Source of the DNA: an uncultured Erysipelotrichaceae bacterium
Lineage (GTDB): Bacteria; Bacillota_I; Bacilli_A; Erysipelotrichales; Erysipelotrichaceae
Direction: 5' to 3'
Length of the DNA stretch: 33,006 nt
Assembly: GCA_946537835.1 (NCBI GenBank)
Contig: CAMNGB010000007.1
Location: 1-33,006, forward strand
Below, in pieces: positions 1 through 8,684 of this stretch (positions within the stretch are counted from its first letter, which is position 1; every line of letters starts with the position of its first letter). The position numbers were made by a program, and so were the translations under genes. Below the pieces are notes generated by a model that saw only the letters and a list, made by a program, of their open reading frames with translations, was not told where the DNA came from and did not search any database.

Positions 1-948
1 ATTCTGCTGATATTTTTTCTTTCGCACAGCCGTAAACATGAGCGGGAACAGGTACATGGAATATACCCCCAGCAGAATGCCGGCACTCAGCGAAAGCACA
101 CCGTTGTCGAGACGGATGAAGAAGGGAACTCTTGTAAGGAGAACCATTGCGGCAACACCGGCACTGCCGATGATAAAGCGCAGAATCTTCTCCCTGCGGG
201 TCCCGTCAGTCGCAAAGCCGAGATGCCTTGTTTCCAGAGCCGTGCCGGCAAAGACACCGAAGAACACGCCGATGCAGAACAGTGCATCCTTGATCATTTC
301 GATCGGCGCAACAATGACCTTTCCGTCCGCATAATCCAGAGGATAATCGGCCCTGAGTGCATAGACAATACCGGCAATGCTGAAGGCAGCTGCGATCCAC
401 GGCAGATATTTCCGGTATTCCGGATGACTGTCTACAATACGGTCACCCTGATTGATCAGAGCGACACTGACGGCTGCGATCAGCAGACCCATCAGTACGT
501 CCTGGGGTGTATGCACACCCAGATACATGCGGCTGATACCGATCAGCACCGGCATGATCATGCATACGGCTGCTGTGCGGGGCCTGGTCTTTTTCAGCAT
601 GGTTCCGATGCTGAAATAGATGGTGCCTCCGACCTGGGTATGTCCGCTCGGGAAGGAATATCCCGTCGCAAATCTTCTTCCGACAGATGACGGAATCAGC
701 CTGGCATCGCGGATCCACGGCCGGTAGACACTGAAGGTAACCTTCAGAAACTGATTCAGAAACAGACTGATGCCGAGGGCAAGCAGAATGTCCTTGCCTT
801 CCTCCTTGTCCGAGCACCAGTAGAAGACAAACGGAATGACCGCTGCTGAAAACAGGGCAATGTCCGAAGCATATCCGACAATAAAATCAAAGACCGGATC
901 CAGCGCTTCCCGGATCTGCTGGAACCAGAGCAGAATCTCGATATCCAT
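1..948 (-). CDS. PAP2-family membrane phosphatase, 3' end truncated by the window edge
   Basis: Open minus-strand frame absent from the ORF track because it runs off the window; reads MDIEILLWFQQIREALDPVFDFIVGYASDIALFSAAVIPFVFYWCSDKEEG...KVTFSVYRPWIRDARL...GYSFPSGHTQVGGTIYF...GISRMYLGVHTPQDVLMG, which carries the PAP2 motifs (RP, PSGHT, SRxYLGVHxPxD). Start 4 bp after the Tex stop. Confidence 0.88.
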   Translation of the reverse strand, partial: MDIEILLWFQQIREALDPVFDFIVGYASDIALFSAAVIPFVFYWCSDKEEGKDILLALGISLFLNQFLKVTFSVYRPWIRDARLIPSSVGRRFATGYSFPSGHTQVGGTIYFSIGTMLKKTRPRTAAVCMIMPVLIGISRMYLGVHTPQDVLMGLLIAAVSVALINQGDRIVDSHPEYRKYLPWIAAAFSIAGIVYALRADYPLDYADGKVIVAPIEMIKDALFCIGVFFGVFAGTALETRHLGFATDGTRREKILRFIIGSAGVAAMVLLTRVPFFIRLDNGVLSLSAGILLGVYSMYLFPLMFTAVRKKKYQQN

Positions 949-952
949 TGCC

Positions 953-3208
953 TTATTTGCCGAAACGTTCCATCAGACGGGCCATGGCATCATCCATGGT
1001 CACTTCTTTTTTCTTCGGCTTTTCATTCTGTTTCTTTCCGCCCTTGCGGCGCTTGTATACAGCCTGCTTTTCCTTCAGCTTCTCCAGCGGCAGGAAACTC
1101 AGGGAAACTCTTCCGCGTTCCTCGTCGATCTCATAGACCCAGACATCAACGATGTCACCGACGGCACAGACTTCTGTCGGCACGGCATTTCTCTGCATGG
1201 TCATGCGGGAAATATGCACCAGTCCGTCCTCATGCAGACCGATATCAACGAAGGCACCGAAGTCAACGACATTGCGGACTGTTCCGGACAGCTTGTCGCC
1301 GACATGCAGGTCGCTGATTTCCAGAACATCGCTTCTCAGCAGTGCGCCTTCAAACTGATCGCGGTAGTCTCTCAGCGGCTGACGGATGGCATCTTCGATA
1401 TCCTGCAGCGTATAGCTGTCGATACCGAGATCCTGTGTCTTTTCCTTCGGGAATTCGGCATCCTTCACACCCAGTGTCGTGATGCCGCAGGCTTCCATCA
1501 GGGCTCTTGCGGCAGCGTAGCTTTCCGGATGGATTGAAGTCTGATCCAGCGGTTCCTCACCGTCGGTAATGCGCAGGAAGCCGGCACACTGGGTAAATGC
1601 CTTCGGACCGAGCTTCTTGACCTTCAGCAGCTGCTGACGGTTGGTAAAGCGTCCGTTTTCATTGCGGTAATTGACGATCTCACGGGCAGTGGCGCTGTTG
1701 AGACCGGAAATATGCATCAGAAGTTCCTGGGATGCCGTATTGAGGTCGGCACCGGTACGGTTGACACACTTCATGACTGCTTCATCCAGGCGTTCGCTCA
1801 GTGCCTTCTGCGGCAGGTCATGCTGGTACTGACCGACACCGATGGATTTCGGATCGATCTTGATCAGTTCGGCAAGCGGATCCAGAAGACGGCGGCCGAT
1901 GGATACGGCAGATCTTTCCTCAACCTGCAGGTCCGGGAATTCCGCACGGGCAGCTTCCTGGGCAGACCATACCGAAGCACCGGCTTCCGAAACAATGGCA
2001 TAGCTGACATTCAGACCGTATTCACGGATCGTTTCGGCAACCAGCTTCTCACTTTCACGGGAAGCCGTGCCGTTGCCGATGGCAATGATCTGTACCTTGT
2101 ACTTCTGTACCATATCGGCAAGCTTCTTGCGGGAAGATGCTTCATCCTCACCCTTGCGGGAGAACGGGAAGATCTTGCCGACGGTCAGCATCTTTCCTGT
2201 CTCATCAATGACCGCAAGCTTGCAGCCGTTGAAATAGCCGGGGTCAAAACCGAGTACAACACGTCCCTTCAGAGGCGGCTGCAGAAGCAGTTTTTCAAGA
2301 TTGGTGGAGAAGATTTCGATCGATCTTGTCTGGGCTCTTTCACTCAGATCGGAACGGATCTCACGCTCGATGGAAGGGAACAGCAGACGGTCACAGCCGT
2401 CATCGGCTGCCATCTTCAGTTCATTTTCGACAATCGTCGTCTGTCCTTTTGTCAGTGCCTTCAGTGCTTCTTCCTTCAGATGTTCATCATCAAAGGTGAA
2501 GGATACGGCGATGACCTTTTCCTTTTCCGCCCTGTCAATTGCCATGATGCGGTGATCGGCAACAGTGCTGAGCTTTTCGGAATACTCATAGTAATTCTGA
2601 TAGACTTTCTTTTCATCTTCGGCATCTTTCTTCAGCTTTGTCGAAAGCACGCCGGTCTTCATGATGTTTTCCTTGAATGCCCATCTCTGCTTCGGATTGT
2701 CACTGACAACTTCGGCAATGATGTCCATGGCGCCCTGGATCGCATCCCTGACATTTTCGACATTTTCACCGAGATACTTTTCTGCTTCGGTAACCAGGTC
2801 ACCTTCCTGCGGCAGCGACAGCATCCAGTCAGCCAGCGGCTGCAGGCCGTTCTTGATGGCAGTTGCGGCTCTGGTCTTTTTCTTCTGGGCATACGGACGG
2901 TAAATGTCTTCAACCTGTGAAAGCTTTGTGCATTCGGCAACGCTCTGACGGATCTCGTCGGTCAGCTTGCCCTGCTCTTCGATCAGCTTCAGGACATTCT
3001 CCTTGCGCTCTGCCAGCTTCAGCTGATAATCATATTTCTTCTGGATGAAGAGGATCTGTTCTTCGTCCAGGCCTTTTGTCTGTTCCTTGCGGTAACGGGC
3101 AATGAAAGGGACGGTATTGCCTTCTTCAAGCATGCTTAATGTATTCTGCACCTGACTGACGGATATTTTCAGTTCAGACGCAATACTCTGGATAATTTCT
3201 TCATTCAT
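953..3208 (-). CDS. tex: Tex-like transcription accessory / RNA-binding protein with C-terminal S1 domain
   Basis: 751 aa; NTVPFIARYRKEQTKGLDEEQ, YqgF-like core VVLGFDPGYFNGCKLAVID, HhH region SGLNSATAREIVNYRNENGRF, S1 domain GDKLSGTVRNVVDFGAFVDIGLHEDGLVHIS. Confidence 0.95.
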   Translation of the reverse strand: MNEEIIQSIASELKISVSQVQNTLSMLEEGNTVPFIARYRKEQTKGLDEEQILFIQKKYDYQLKLAERKENVLKLIEEQGKLTDEIRQSVAECTKLSQVEDIYRPYAQKKKTRAATAIKNGLQPLADWMLSLPQEGDLVTEAEKYLGENVENVRDAIQGAMDIIAEVVSDNPKQRWAFKENIMKTGVLSTKLKKDAEDEKKVYQNYYEYSEKLSTVADHRIMAIDRAEKEKVIAVSFTFDDEHLKEEALKALTKGQTTIVENELKMAADDGCDRLLFPSIEREIRSDLSERAQTRSIEIFSTNLEKLLLQPPLKGRVVLGFDPGYFNGCKLAVIDETGKMLTVGKIFPFSRKGEDEASSRKKLADMVQKYKVQIIAIGNGTASRESEKLVAETIREYGLNVSYAIVSEAGASVWSAQEAARAEFPDLQVEERSAVSIGRRLLDPLAELIKIDPKSIGVGQYQHDLPQKALSERLDEAVMKCVNRTGADLNTASQELLMHISGLNSATAREIVNYRNENGRFTNRQQLLKVKKLGPKAFTQCAGFLRITDGEEPLDQTSIHPESYAAARALMEACGITTLGVKDAEFPKEKTQDLGIDSYTLQDIEDAIRQPLRDYRDQFEGALLRSDVLEISDLHVGDKLSGTVRNVVDFGAFVDIGLHEDGLVHISRMTMQRNAVPTEVCAVGDIVDVWVYEIDEERGRVSLSFLPLEKLKEKQAVYKRRKGGKKQNEKPKKKEVTMDDAMARLMERFGK

Positions 3209-3290
3209 GTCAAAAAACCTCCGACCGTGTTATCTTACCACATCCTGTGCAATTCGCACCTCCTGACATTCCCCTGATTCGTGTGAAGTC

Positions 3291-3320
3291 AAAAAAAGGA
3301 TCTGTACATCCGACAGATCC
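3291..3320 (-). terminator. Rho-independent terminator of the ABC permease gene
   Basis: Minus strand GGATCTGT-CGGATGT-ACAGATCC followed by TTTTTTT. Confidence 0.85.
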
Positions 3321-3329
3321 GTATCCTGT

Positions 3330-4604
3330 TCAGCGTTCTCTTTCGATGACAATCAGCCTGTCATAATAAATGCGGTTGATGACATAGCAGACTGCCAGCG
3401 GCAGAATGAACAGCCCCGTCAGAATCAGGGCAAAGGAGACCGTCAGTCTTCCGGCAATGATCTGGGAAATGAAGATATTGCCCAGATACAGCATGGAGAA
3501 GGCTGTGATCAGCAGGTAGAACAGTGTCACTTCCCTGCCGGCAACGGAACGCAGCTGCTGCTCGGTATAGCCGATGTTGTGAAGTGACTGATAGTACACG
3601 GCACGCACTGACAGTTCGGTGGAATATTTGAACATGATTGCCAGAGACAGCAGGATATTCATGACAATATACGACAAAAGATACAGCATCAGTTCGATTG
3701 CCGGCGTCTGTTTGACAATCAGGGCCGTTGTCAGCAGCACTGCACATACCATGAACAGCAGGATATTGTTTTTCATCAGCTGCAGGTCAACACGGACAAA
3801 GCCTTCGTATGCCATCCGTTCCGGTTTTCCCTCGGAATTTTTGATGCGTCTGCCGAACCAGGGCACAAATACCTGATCCACGCATTTCATAAAACCAACC
3901 AGACTGATGAGAGACATGACAATAATGTAGTTCGGATTGATATAGAAGAACACGACCGGCACCAGCCAGAGCGCCAGCCAGACAACTGATTTCAGCGCTC
4001 CCGGAATGGCCGCATTGTAGAACAGCGAGCTCCCGGAAGACCGTGTCATGGAGCCGCGGTTCAGCATCAGTGCCGCACCGGTACGCAGGGAAAAACTCAG
4101 GTTGAGCATCATGATCCAGAACACCACCATGCCGAGAATGATCGTTGTCAGAACATTTCCCTGGGGATGAATGCCGATGATCAGATCACTCTGCATGACA
4201 TTGCTGAGAAGTCCGTTCAGAAACGGAATCATGGCCCGGGCCAGAAGGATTCCCAGCGGCAGGGCAATGACCAGAAGGATGGTCGTCTGAATCAGAAGAT
4301 AGAACGCCAGCTGGTATGCGGTTGCACCGCAGACCAGACGCACGGCAATCTCCTTGGCCTTGTTCTTGATAAAGAAATCATTGGCAAACAGGATCGCCAT
4401 CATGCATATGATGACAACCGTGATCGTAATGCCGGTAGCGATCGGATCTGTTCCCCCTTCCAGAAACCCGACTCCGACCGGGTCACTGTTCATGATATGG
4501 AAGAACAGATAAATGAACATCGTTGTAAGCAGCAGCGTCAGCCAGTAGAAGAACGATCTGGTGAAATCATCCTTCAGTGACCGCAGGGCATCACGGAAGA
4601 TCAT
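3330..4604 (-). CDS. FtsX-like ABC transporter permease
   Basis: 424 aa with multiple predicted TM segments; 4-bp ATGA overlap with the upstream ATPase gene. Confidence 0.8.
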   Translation of the reverse strand: MIFRDALRSLKDDFTRSFFYWLTLLLTTMFIYLFFHIMNSDPVGVGFLEGGTDPIATGITITVVIICMMAILFANDFFIKNKAKEIAVRLVCGATAYQLAFYLLIQTTILLVIALPLGILLARAMIPFLNGLLSNVMQSDLIIGIHPQGNVLTTIILGMVVFWIMMLNLSFSLRTGAALMLNRGSMTRSSGSSLFYNAAIPGALKSVVWLALWLVPVVFFYINPNYIIVMSLISLVGFMKCVDQVFVPWFGRRIKNSEGKPERMAYEGFVRVDLQLMKNNILLFMVCAVLLTTALIVKQTPAIELMLYLLSYIVMNILLSLAIMFKYSTELSVRAVYYQSLHNIGYTEQQLRSVAGREVTLFYLLITAFSMLYLGNIFISQIIAGRLTVSFALILTGLFILPLAVCYVINRIYYDRLIVIERER

Positions 4605-5371
4605 TTCTGCAGGATCTCCCTGGACTCAGCCGAGTTGATCTCAACGATCTTCTGGAAATATTCGTCCTGTGTCATGTCACCCTTCTCAAGAACCGTTTCG
4701 ATATTGCCGTCCTTGATATAGAGAAGACGGGAAGAATAGGAAGTGATCAGCGGATCATGGGTAACCATGACAATGGTTACGCCGTTTTCATGGTTCAGTC
4801 TCTGCAGGATCTTCATCAGTTCCGAAGAGTTCGTGCTGTCCAGGTTTCCGGTCGGCTCATCGGCAATGATGATGCGGGGATTGTTTACCAGGGCACGGCA
4901 GATGGCGGCACGCTGTCTCTGGCCGCCCGAGCATTCATTCGGGAACTTTTCGAGAAGCTGGCTGATGTCCATCTGTTCCGCCAGTTTTGTAATGCGGCGG
5001 CGGATCTCCTCCCTGTCGACATGCGCAAGAGACAGCGGCATGGCAATGTTTTCATACATCGTATGGGTATCCAGCAGATTGAAATCCTGGAAGATAAAAC
5101 CGAGATTCTGATAGCGGAAACGTCCGATTTCATTGGAACTCATCGAACGCACTTCCTTGCCGTTGATATATACATAGCCGGATGTCGGCAGGTCGATCGT
5201 GGATATATTATTGATAAATGTTGATTTCCCCGATCCCGAGGGTCCCATGATGGCTACGAAATCCCCCTCCTCGACCTTAAAATTAATGTCGTGCAGCGCC
5301 TCAAAAGCATTGGCGGTATTAAAGTTGTATACTTTCTTCAGGTTCTTTGCTTCAAGTACTGTCTGTGGCAT
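4601..5371 (-). CDS. ABC transporter ATP-binding protein (MacB/LolD/BceA type)
   Basis: Walker A GPSGSGKST, signature ECSGGQRQRAAICRALV, Walker B RIIIADEPTGNLDS, H-loop MVTHD. Confidence 0.93.
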   Translation of the reverse strand: MPQTVLEAKNLKKVYNFNTANAFEALHDINFKVEEGDFVAIMGPSGSGKSTFINNISTIDLPTSGYVYINGKEVRSMSSNEIGRFRYQNLGFIFQDFNLLDTHTMYENIAMPLSLAHVDREEIRRRITKLAEQMDISQLLEKFPNECSGGQRQRAAICRALVNNPRIIIADEPTGNLDSTNSSELMKILQRLNHENGVTIVMVTHDPLITSYSSRLLYIKDGNIETVLEKGDMTQDEYFQKIVEINSAESREILQK

Positions 5372-5458
5372 GTCTGTTTTCTCCTTGTCAACAGATTTAT
5401 TTTACTTGATGAGGATTTGTTGTACATAGGAATCCTCAAAAAAAGTATTCAAAACATA

Positions 5459-5489
5459 TTGACTCGCGGTCAGTCTATGATATTATAAT
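5459..5489 (+). promoter_or_regulatory. Candidate sigma-A type promoter for the riboswitch/SPFH operon
   Basis: TTGACT (5459-5464) with TATTAT (5481, 16-nt spacer) or TATAAT (5484-5489, 19-nt spacer); predicted transcript start falls just before the aptamer. Confidence 0.6.
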
Positions 5490-5494
5490 CTCAA

Positions 5495-5582
5495 ATGAGG
5501 GAGTAGCCGATGCAGCATATGCTGCAGTCTGTGATCGTCACGACGGACAACAACCCGGTCACAGTGAAACGGTAAGACTCAT
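5495..5582 (+). ncRNA. yybP-ykoY-type (Mn2+) riboswitch aptamer
   Basis: ATGAG-GGAGTAG ... TAAGA-CTCAT (P1 5495-5499/5578-5582 flanking conserved GGAGUAG and AAGA-type L1 strands); inner CCG/CGG (5507-5509/5570-5572); hairpin TGCAGCATATGCTGCA (5511-5526); CTGTGATC/GGTCACAG (5529-5536/5557-5564) closing an internal loop GUCACGAC...C that parallels the GUCAnnnC...C L3 arrangement I recall from characterised yybP-ykoY RNAs. Confidence 0.82.
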
Positions 5583-5587
5583 CCGAG

Positions 5588-5656
5588 ATCTGCTGTTTCC
5601 GATCCCTCCGCAGTATATAAGGATGTCAGGATACAGCAGATGCTGTATCCTTTTGT
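5588..5656 (+). terminator. Riboswitch expression platform: intrinsic terminator with competing antiterminator
   Basis: Terminator GGATACAGCA-GA-TGCTGTATCC (5629-5650) then TTTTGTT. Antiterminator strand ATCTGCTGTTTCC (5588-5600) complementary to GGATACAGCAGAT (5629-5641) with one T:T mismatch. Confidence 0.78.
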
Positions 5657-5684
5657 TAAAGGAGCGCATCGAAAGGAGTTAGCG

Positions 5685-7352
5685 ATGAAAGTTTCCGGAA
5701 AGACAAAAAAACCGATCCAGATCAAAAATTTCATTCCCAGAGACGCACAGAAGGAAAGCATGGATATGATCCTGATTCCCCTGCTGATCACCGCGATTGC
5801 CGGAGCTCTGGCATGGTACATCCTGCTGCCGCCGCTGAATCTGCAGAGTCCGCTGTTATGGATCTGCGTCATGGCTCTGATGGGATTCTATCTCCTGTGC
5901 AAGGCACTGCGGGCTGAAATCAGGCACCGGCCGGTCATTCTGAAGCGGGCTGCGCTTGCCCTGTGTGCCGTTGCCGTACTGTTTGCCGTATCGCTTGTAT
6001 ACAGCGCCAAGCTGTTTCATGCAAAGCGCTACAGCAGCATCCTCAAGGTCGAGGAAGGATCCATCGATCTGATTCCCCCGGCGGAAGGCTCTTCTTCCAT
6101 CGCACTGATGGATACCTCATCGGCAGAAATGCTCGGTGACCGCAAGATCGGTTCCCTTTCCCAGGTTGTCAGCCAGTTCAACATCGGCAGCTATACCCAG
6201 ATCAATTACAGGGATGAACCTGTCAAGGTTGCAGCACTGTCCTATGACGGCATCTTCAAGTGGAATGCCAACAAGGACAAGGGCATCCCCGGCTATATCA
6301 CTGTCGATCCGGTCGACATGTCCGCCGATTATACAGCGCTGGCGGAAGGCATGAAGTATGTCCCTTCGGCGTATTTCTCAAAGGATCTGTACCGGCACAT
6401 GCGCATTGCATTCCCGGCAAAGATGATCGACAACATTCACTTTGAAATCGATGAAGACGGAAAGCCGTACTATGTCGCCTCGGTATATGAACATACGATC
6501 GGACTGTTCGGAGGCACCAATGTGACCGGCGCGGTCATCTGTGATCCCTGCAGCGGTGAATGCACCTATTATCCGGCAGGTTCCGTGCCGCAGTGGGCAG
6601 ATGTTGTCTTCAGCGGCGATCTGATCTGCGACCAGTACAACAATTACGGTCAGCTCCAGCACGGCTTCTTCAACAGCATCTTCTCACAGACGGACTGCCG
6701 TCAGATCACAACCCTCGAAGATGAAGAGGAAAGCCTCTACAACGACTACGGATATATTGCCAAGGACGGCGACATCTGGATCTATACCGGTGTCACATCC
6801 GTCAACGGCGACAGTTCCAACATCGGCTTTGTGCTGGCCAACGAAAGAACCAGCGAAACAAGATTCATTTCCTGCTCGGGCGCTGATGAATTCTCGGCCA
6901 TGCGCAGTGCCGAAGGCGAAGTGCAGGAGAAAAGATACACAGCTTCCTTCCCGAGCCTGATCAATATCGAAGGCTCACCGGCCTACATCATGGTTCTGAA
7001 GGATGCCAGCGGTCTGGTCAGGATGTATGCGATCGTCAATGTCGAGCAGTACAACATGGTTGCCACCGCATCCACCCAGAACGAAGTCATTGAAAAATAC
7101 CGTCATCTGATCCGCGGCGAGAATTATGTTCCGGAAGAAGAAAAGGATCTTTCCTCCTTCCACGAAGAAAGCATCGTGATCACCAGGATCGAAACCATCG
7201 TTCAGGGCGGCGATACCTATATCTATATTGTCGCTTCCGACAATCATATCTACCATGCCAGATACGCAGATGTACTGGGCATGCTGCTGAAGGAGGAAGG
7301 TGATACGGTCACCATCCTTACCGACGGCGAACAGTTTGTATTATCCGAATAA
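5685..7352 (+). CDS. Uncharacterised membrane protein: three N-terminal TM segments and a large soluble domain
   Basis: ORF track begins at 5640, inside the terminator hairpin; the better start is ATG 5685 (MKVSGKTKKPIQIK...) with AAAGGAGTTAGCG-ATG. Hydrophobic segments MILIPLLITAIAGALAWYILL, LLWICVMALMGFYLLC, ALALCAVAVLFAVSLVYSA. Confidence 0.85.
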   Translation: MKVSGKTKKPIQIKNFIPRDAQKESMDMILIPLLITAIAGALAWYILLPPLNLQSPLLWICVMALMGFYLLCKALRAEIRHRPVILKRAALALCAVAVLFAVSLVYSAKLFHAKRYSSILKVEEGSIDLIPPAEGSSSIALMDTSSAEMLGDRKIGSLSQVVSQFNIGSYTQINYRDEPVKVAALSYDGIFKWNANKDKGIPGYITVDPVDMSADYTALAEGMKYVPSAYFSKDLYRHMRIAFPAKMIDNIHFEIDEDGKPYYVASVYEHTIGLFGGTNVTGAVICDPCSGECTYYPAGSVPQWADVVFSGDLICDQYNNYGQLQHGFFNSIFSQTDCRQITTLEDEEESLYNDYGYIAKDGDIWIYTGVTSVNGDSSNIGFVLANERTSETRFISCSGADEFSAMRSAEGEVQEKRYTASFPSLINIEGSPAYIMVLKDASGLVRMYAIVNVEQYNMVATASTQNEVIEKYRHLIRGENYVPEEEKDLSSFHEESIVITRIETIVQGGDTYIYIVASDNHIYHARYADVLGMLLKEEGDTVTILTDGEQFVLSE

Positions 7353-7370
7353 GAAATCCGGGAGGTTAAC

Positions 7371-8300
7371 ATGGAAAGCATTATTCGCATTATCATTACC
7401 GCAGTACTGATCATTATCGTACTTGCCGCACTGTTCTCCTGTGCCAGTGTCGTACCGCAGGAGAATGCCTATGTCATCGAACGTTTCGGCCGCTACAAGA
7501 CCACCTGGCATGCCGGCCTGCATTTCAAGATTCCTTTCATCGAAAGGATTTCCAGAAAAGTCCTGCTCAAGGAACAGGTTGCCGACTTTGCGCCGCAGCC
7601 CGTCATTACCAAGGACAACGTTACGATGCAGATTGACTCGGTCGTCTACTTCAAGGTCATGAATCCGCATGACTATGCCTACGGTGTCGAAAACCCGATC
7701 ATGGCCATGGAGAACCTGACAGCCACAACCCTCAGAAACATCATCGGTGACATGACGCTCGATGATACGCTGACATCACGTGAGACCATCAACTCCCAGA
7801 TGCTGCAGACAATCGACCTGGCTACCGACCCCTGGGGCATCAAGGTAACCCGTGTTGAGCTGAAGAACATTCAGCCGCCGGCGGCGATCCGTGAAGCAAT
7901 GGAAAAACAGATGAAGGCAGAGCGTGAAAAGAGAGCTGCCATCCTGACAGCCGAAGGTGAAAAACAGTCCATGATCCTGACGGCAGAAGGCCGCAAGGAA
8001 TCTGCCGTACTGGAAGCCGAAGCCCAGAAGCGGGCAACGATCCTCGCTGCCGAAGCCTCCAAGGAAAAGGAAATCCGCGAGGCTGAAGGCCGTGCCGAAG
8101 CAATCCGCACAGTCCACCAGGCAACCGCCGAAGGTCTGAAGGCCATCAAGGATGCCGGTGCCGATGAGGCCGTCATCAAGCTGAAGAGTCTGGAAGCCTT
8201 CCAGGCTGCTGCCAACGGACAGGCAACCAAGATCATTATCCCGTCCGAAATCCAGGGTCTTGCCGGACTCGTACAGGCAGTGAAAGAAAGCGCTGAATAA
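7371..8300 (+). CDS. SPFH/Band 7 (stomatin/QmcA-like) membrane protein
   Basis: N-terminal TM, VVPQENAYVIERFGRYKTTWHAGLHFKIPFIERI, VTMQIDSVVYFKVMNPHDYAYGVENP, GVKVTRVELKNIQPP-type segment (WGIKVTRVELKNIQPPAAIREAMEKQMKAEREKRAAILTAEGEKQS), Ala/Glu-rich coiled coil. Confidence 0.96.
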   Translation: MESIIRIIITAVLIIIVLAALFSCASVVPQENAYVIERFGRYKTTWHAGLHFKIPFIERISRKVLLKEQVADFAPQPVITKDNVTMQIDSVVYFKVMNPHDYAYGVENPIMAMENLTATTLRNIIGDMTLDDTLTSRETINSQMLQTIDLATDPWGIKVTRVELKNIQPPAAIREAMEKQMKAEREKRAAILTAEGEKQSMILTAEGRKESAVLEAEAQKRATILAAEASKEKEIREAEGRAEAIRTVHQATAEGLKAIKDAGADEAVIKLKSLEAFQAAANGQATKIIIPSEIQGLAGLVQAVKESAE

Positions 8301-8572
8301 TGCCGTTTCTCATCATTCTTGCGGCATGGATATTCATTGTGGCAGTCGTCACCATCGTCACTGCCTCAAGTAAAAGAGTCCGCAGACCGCCGATGTCAGA
8401 CGACGGCCATACCATGCCGCCGGCCCAGGATCTGACCTGTGAAACCCAGTACGGCCACAATCACAGCGGTCCCTCACAGAACAAGCGGTATATTGTTCAC
8501 GAAGACCCGCCGTCAGGATATGTCATTCTGAACGGCGTCAAGCGGAAGATTTCCGACTGCAAAAACCTGTAA
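8300..8572 (+). CDS. Small membrane protein with a His/Cys-containing soluble tail
   Basis: 90 aa; start overlaps the SPFH stop by 1 nt (TAATG); one N-terminal TM, then TCETQYGHNHSGPSQNKRYIVHED. Confidence 0.8.
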   Translation: MPFLIILAAWIFIVAVVTIVTASSKRVRRPPMSDDGHTMPPAQDLTCETQYGHNHSGPSQNKRYIVHEDPPSGYVILNGVKRKISDCKNL

Positions 8573-8575
8573 CGG

Positions 8576-8605
8576 AAAAGTGCTTCATTTTCGAAGCACT
8601 TTTTC
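8576..8605. terminator. Bidirectional Rho-independent terminator between the SPFH operon and the methyltransferase gene
   Basis: AAAAGTGCTTC-ATTTTC-GAAGCACTTTTT; A and T tracts on both sides. Confidence 0.85.
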
Positions 8606-8684
8606 TTATCTGCGGGTATCCTCCTTCATCTTCCGGAGTCGTTTCCATTGTCCGTCTTCACGACCAATTTCACACGTTCCTTTT

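Noticed and set aside
1712-2920. 402-aa plus-strand ORF antisense to tex
   Set aside because: Shadow ORF of a well supported conserved gene; no recognisable domain or SD.
5511-5526. Perfect palindrome TGCAGCATATGCTGCA as a protein operator
   Set aside because: Better explained as the P2 hairpin of the riboswitch aptamer.
5640-5684. ORF-track start of the riboswitch-controlled gene
   Set aside because: This ATG lies inside the terminator hairpin; ATG 5685 has a good SD and is the likely start.
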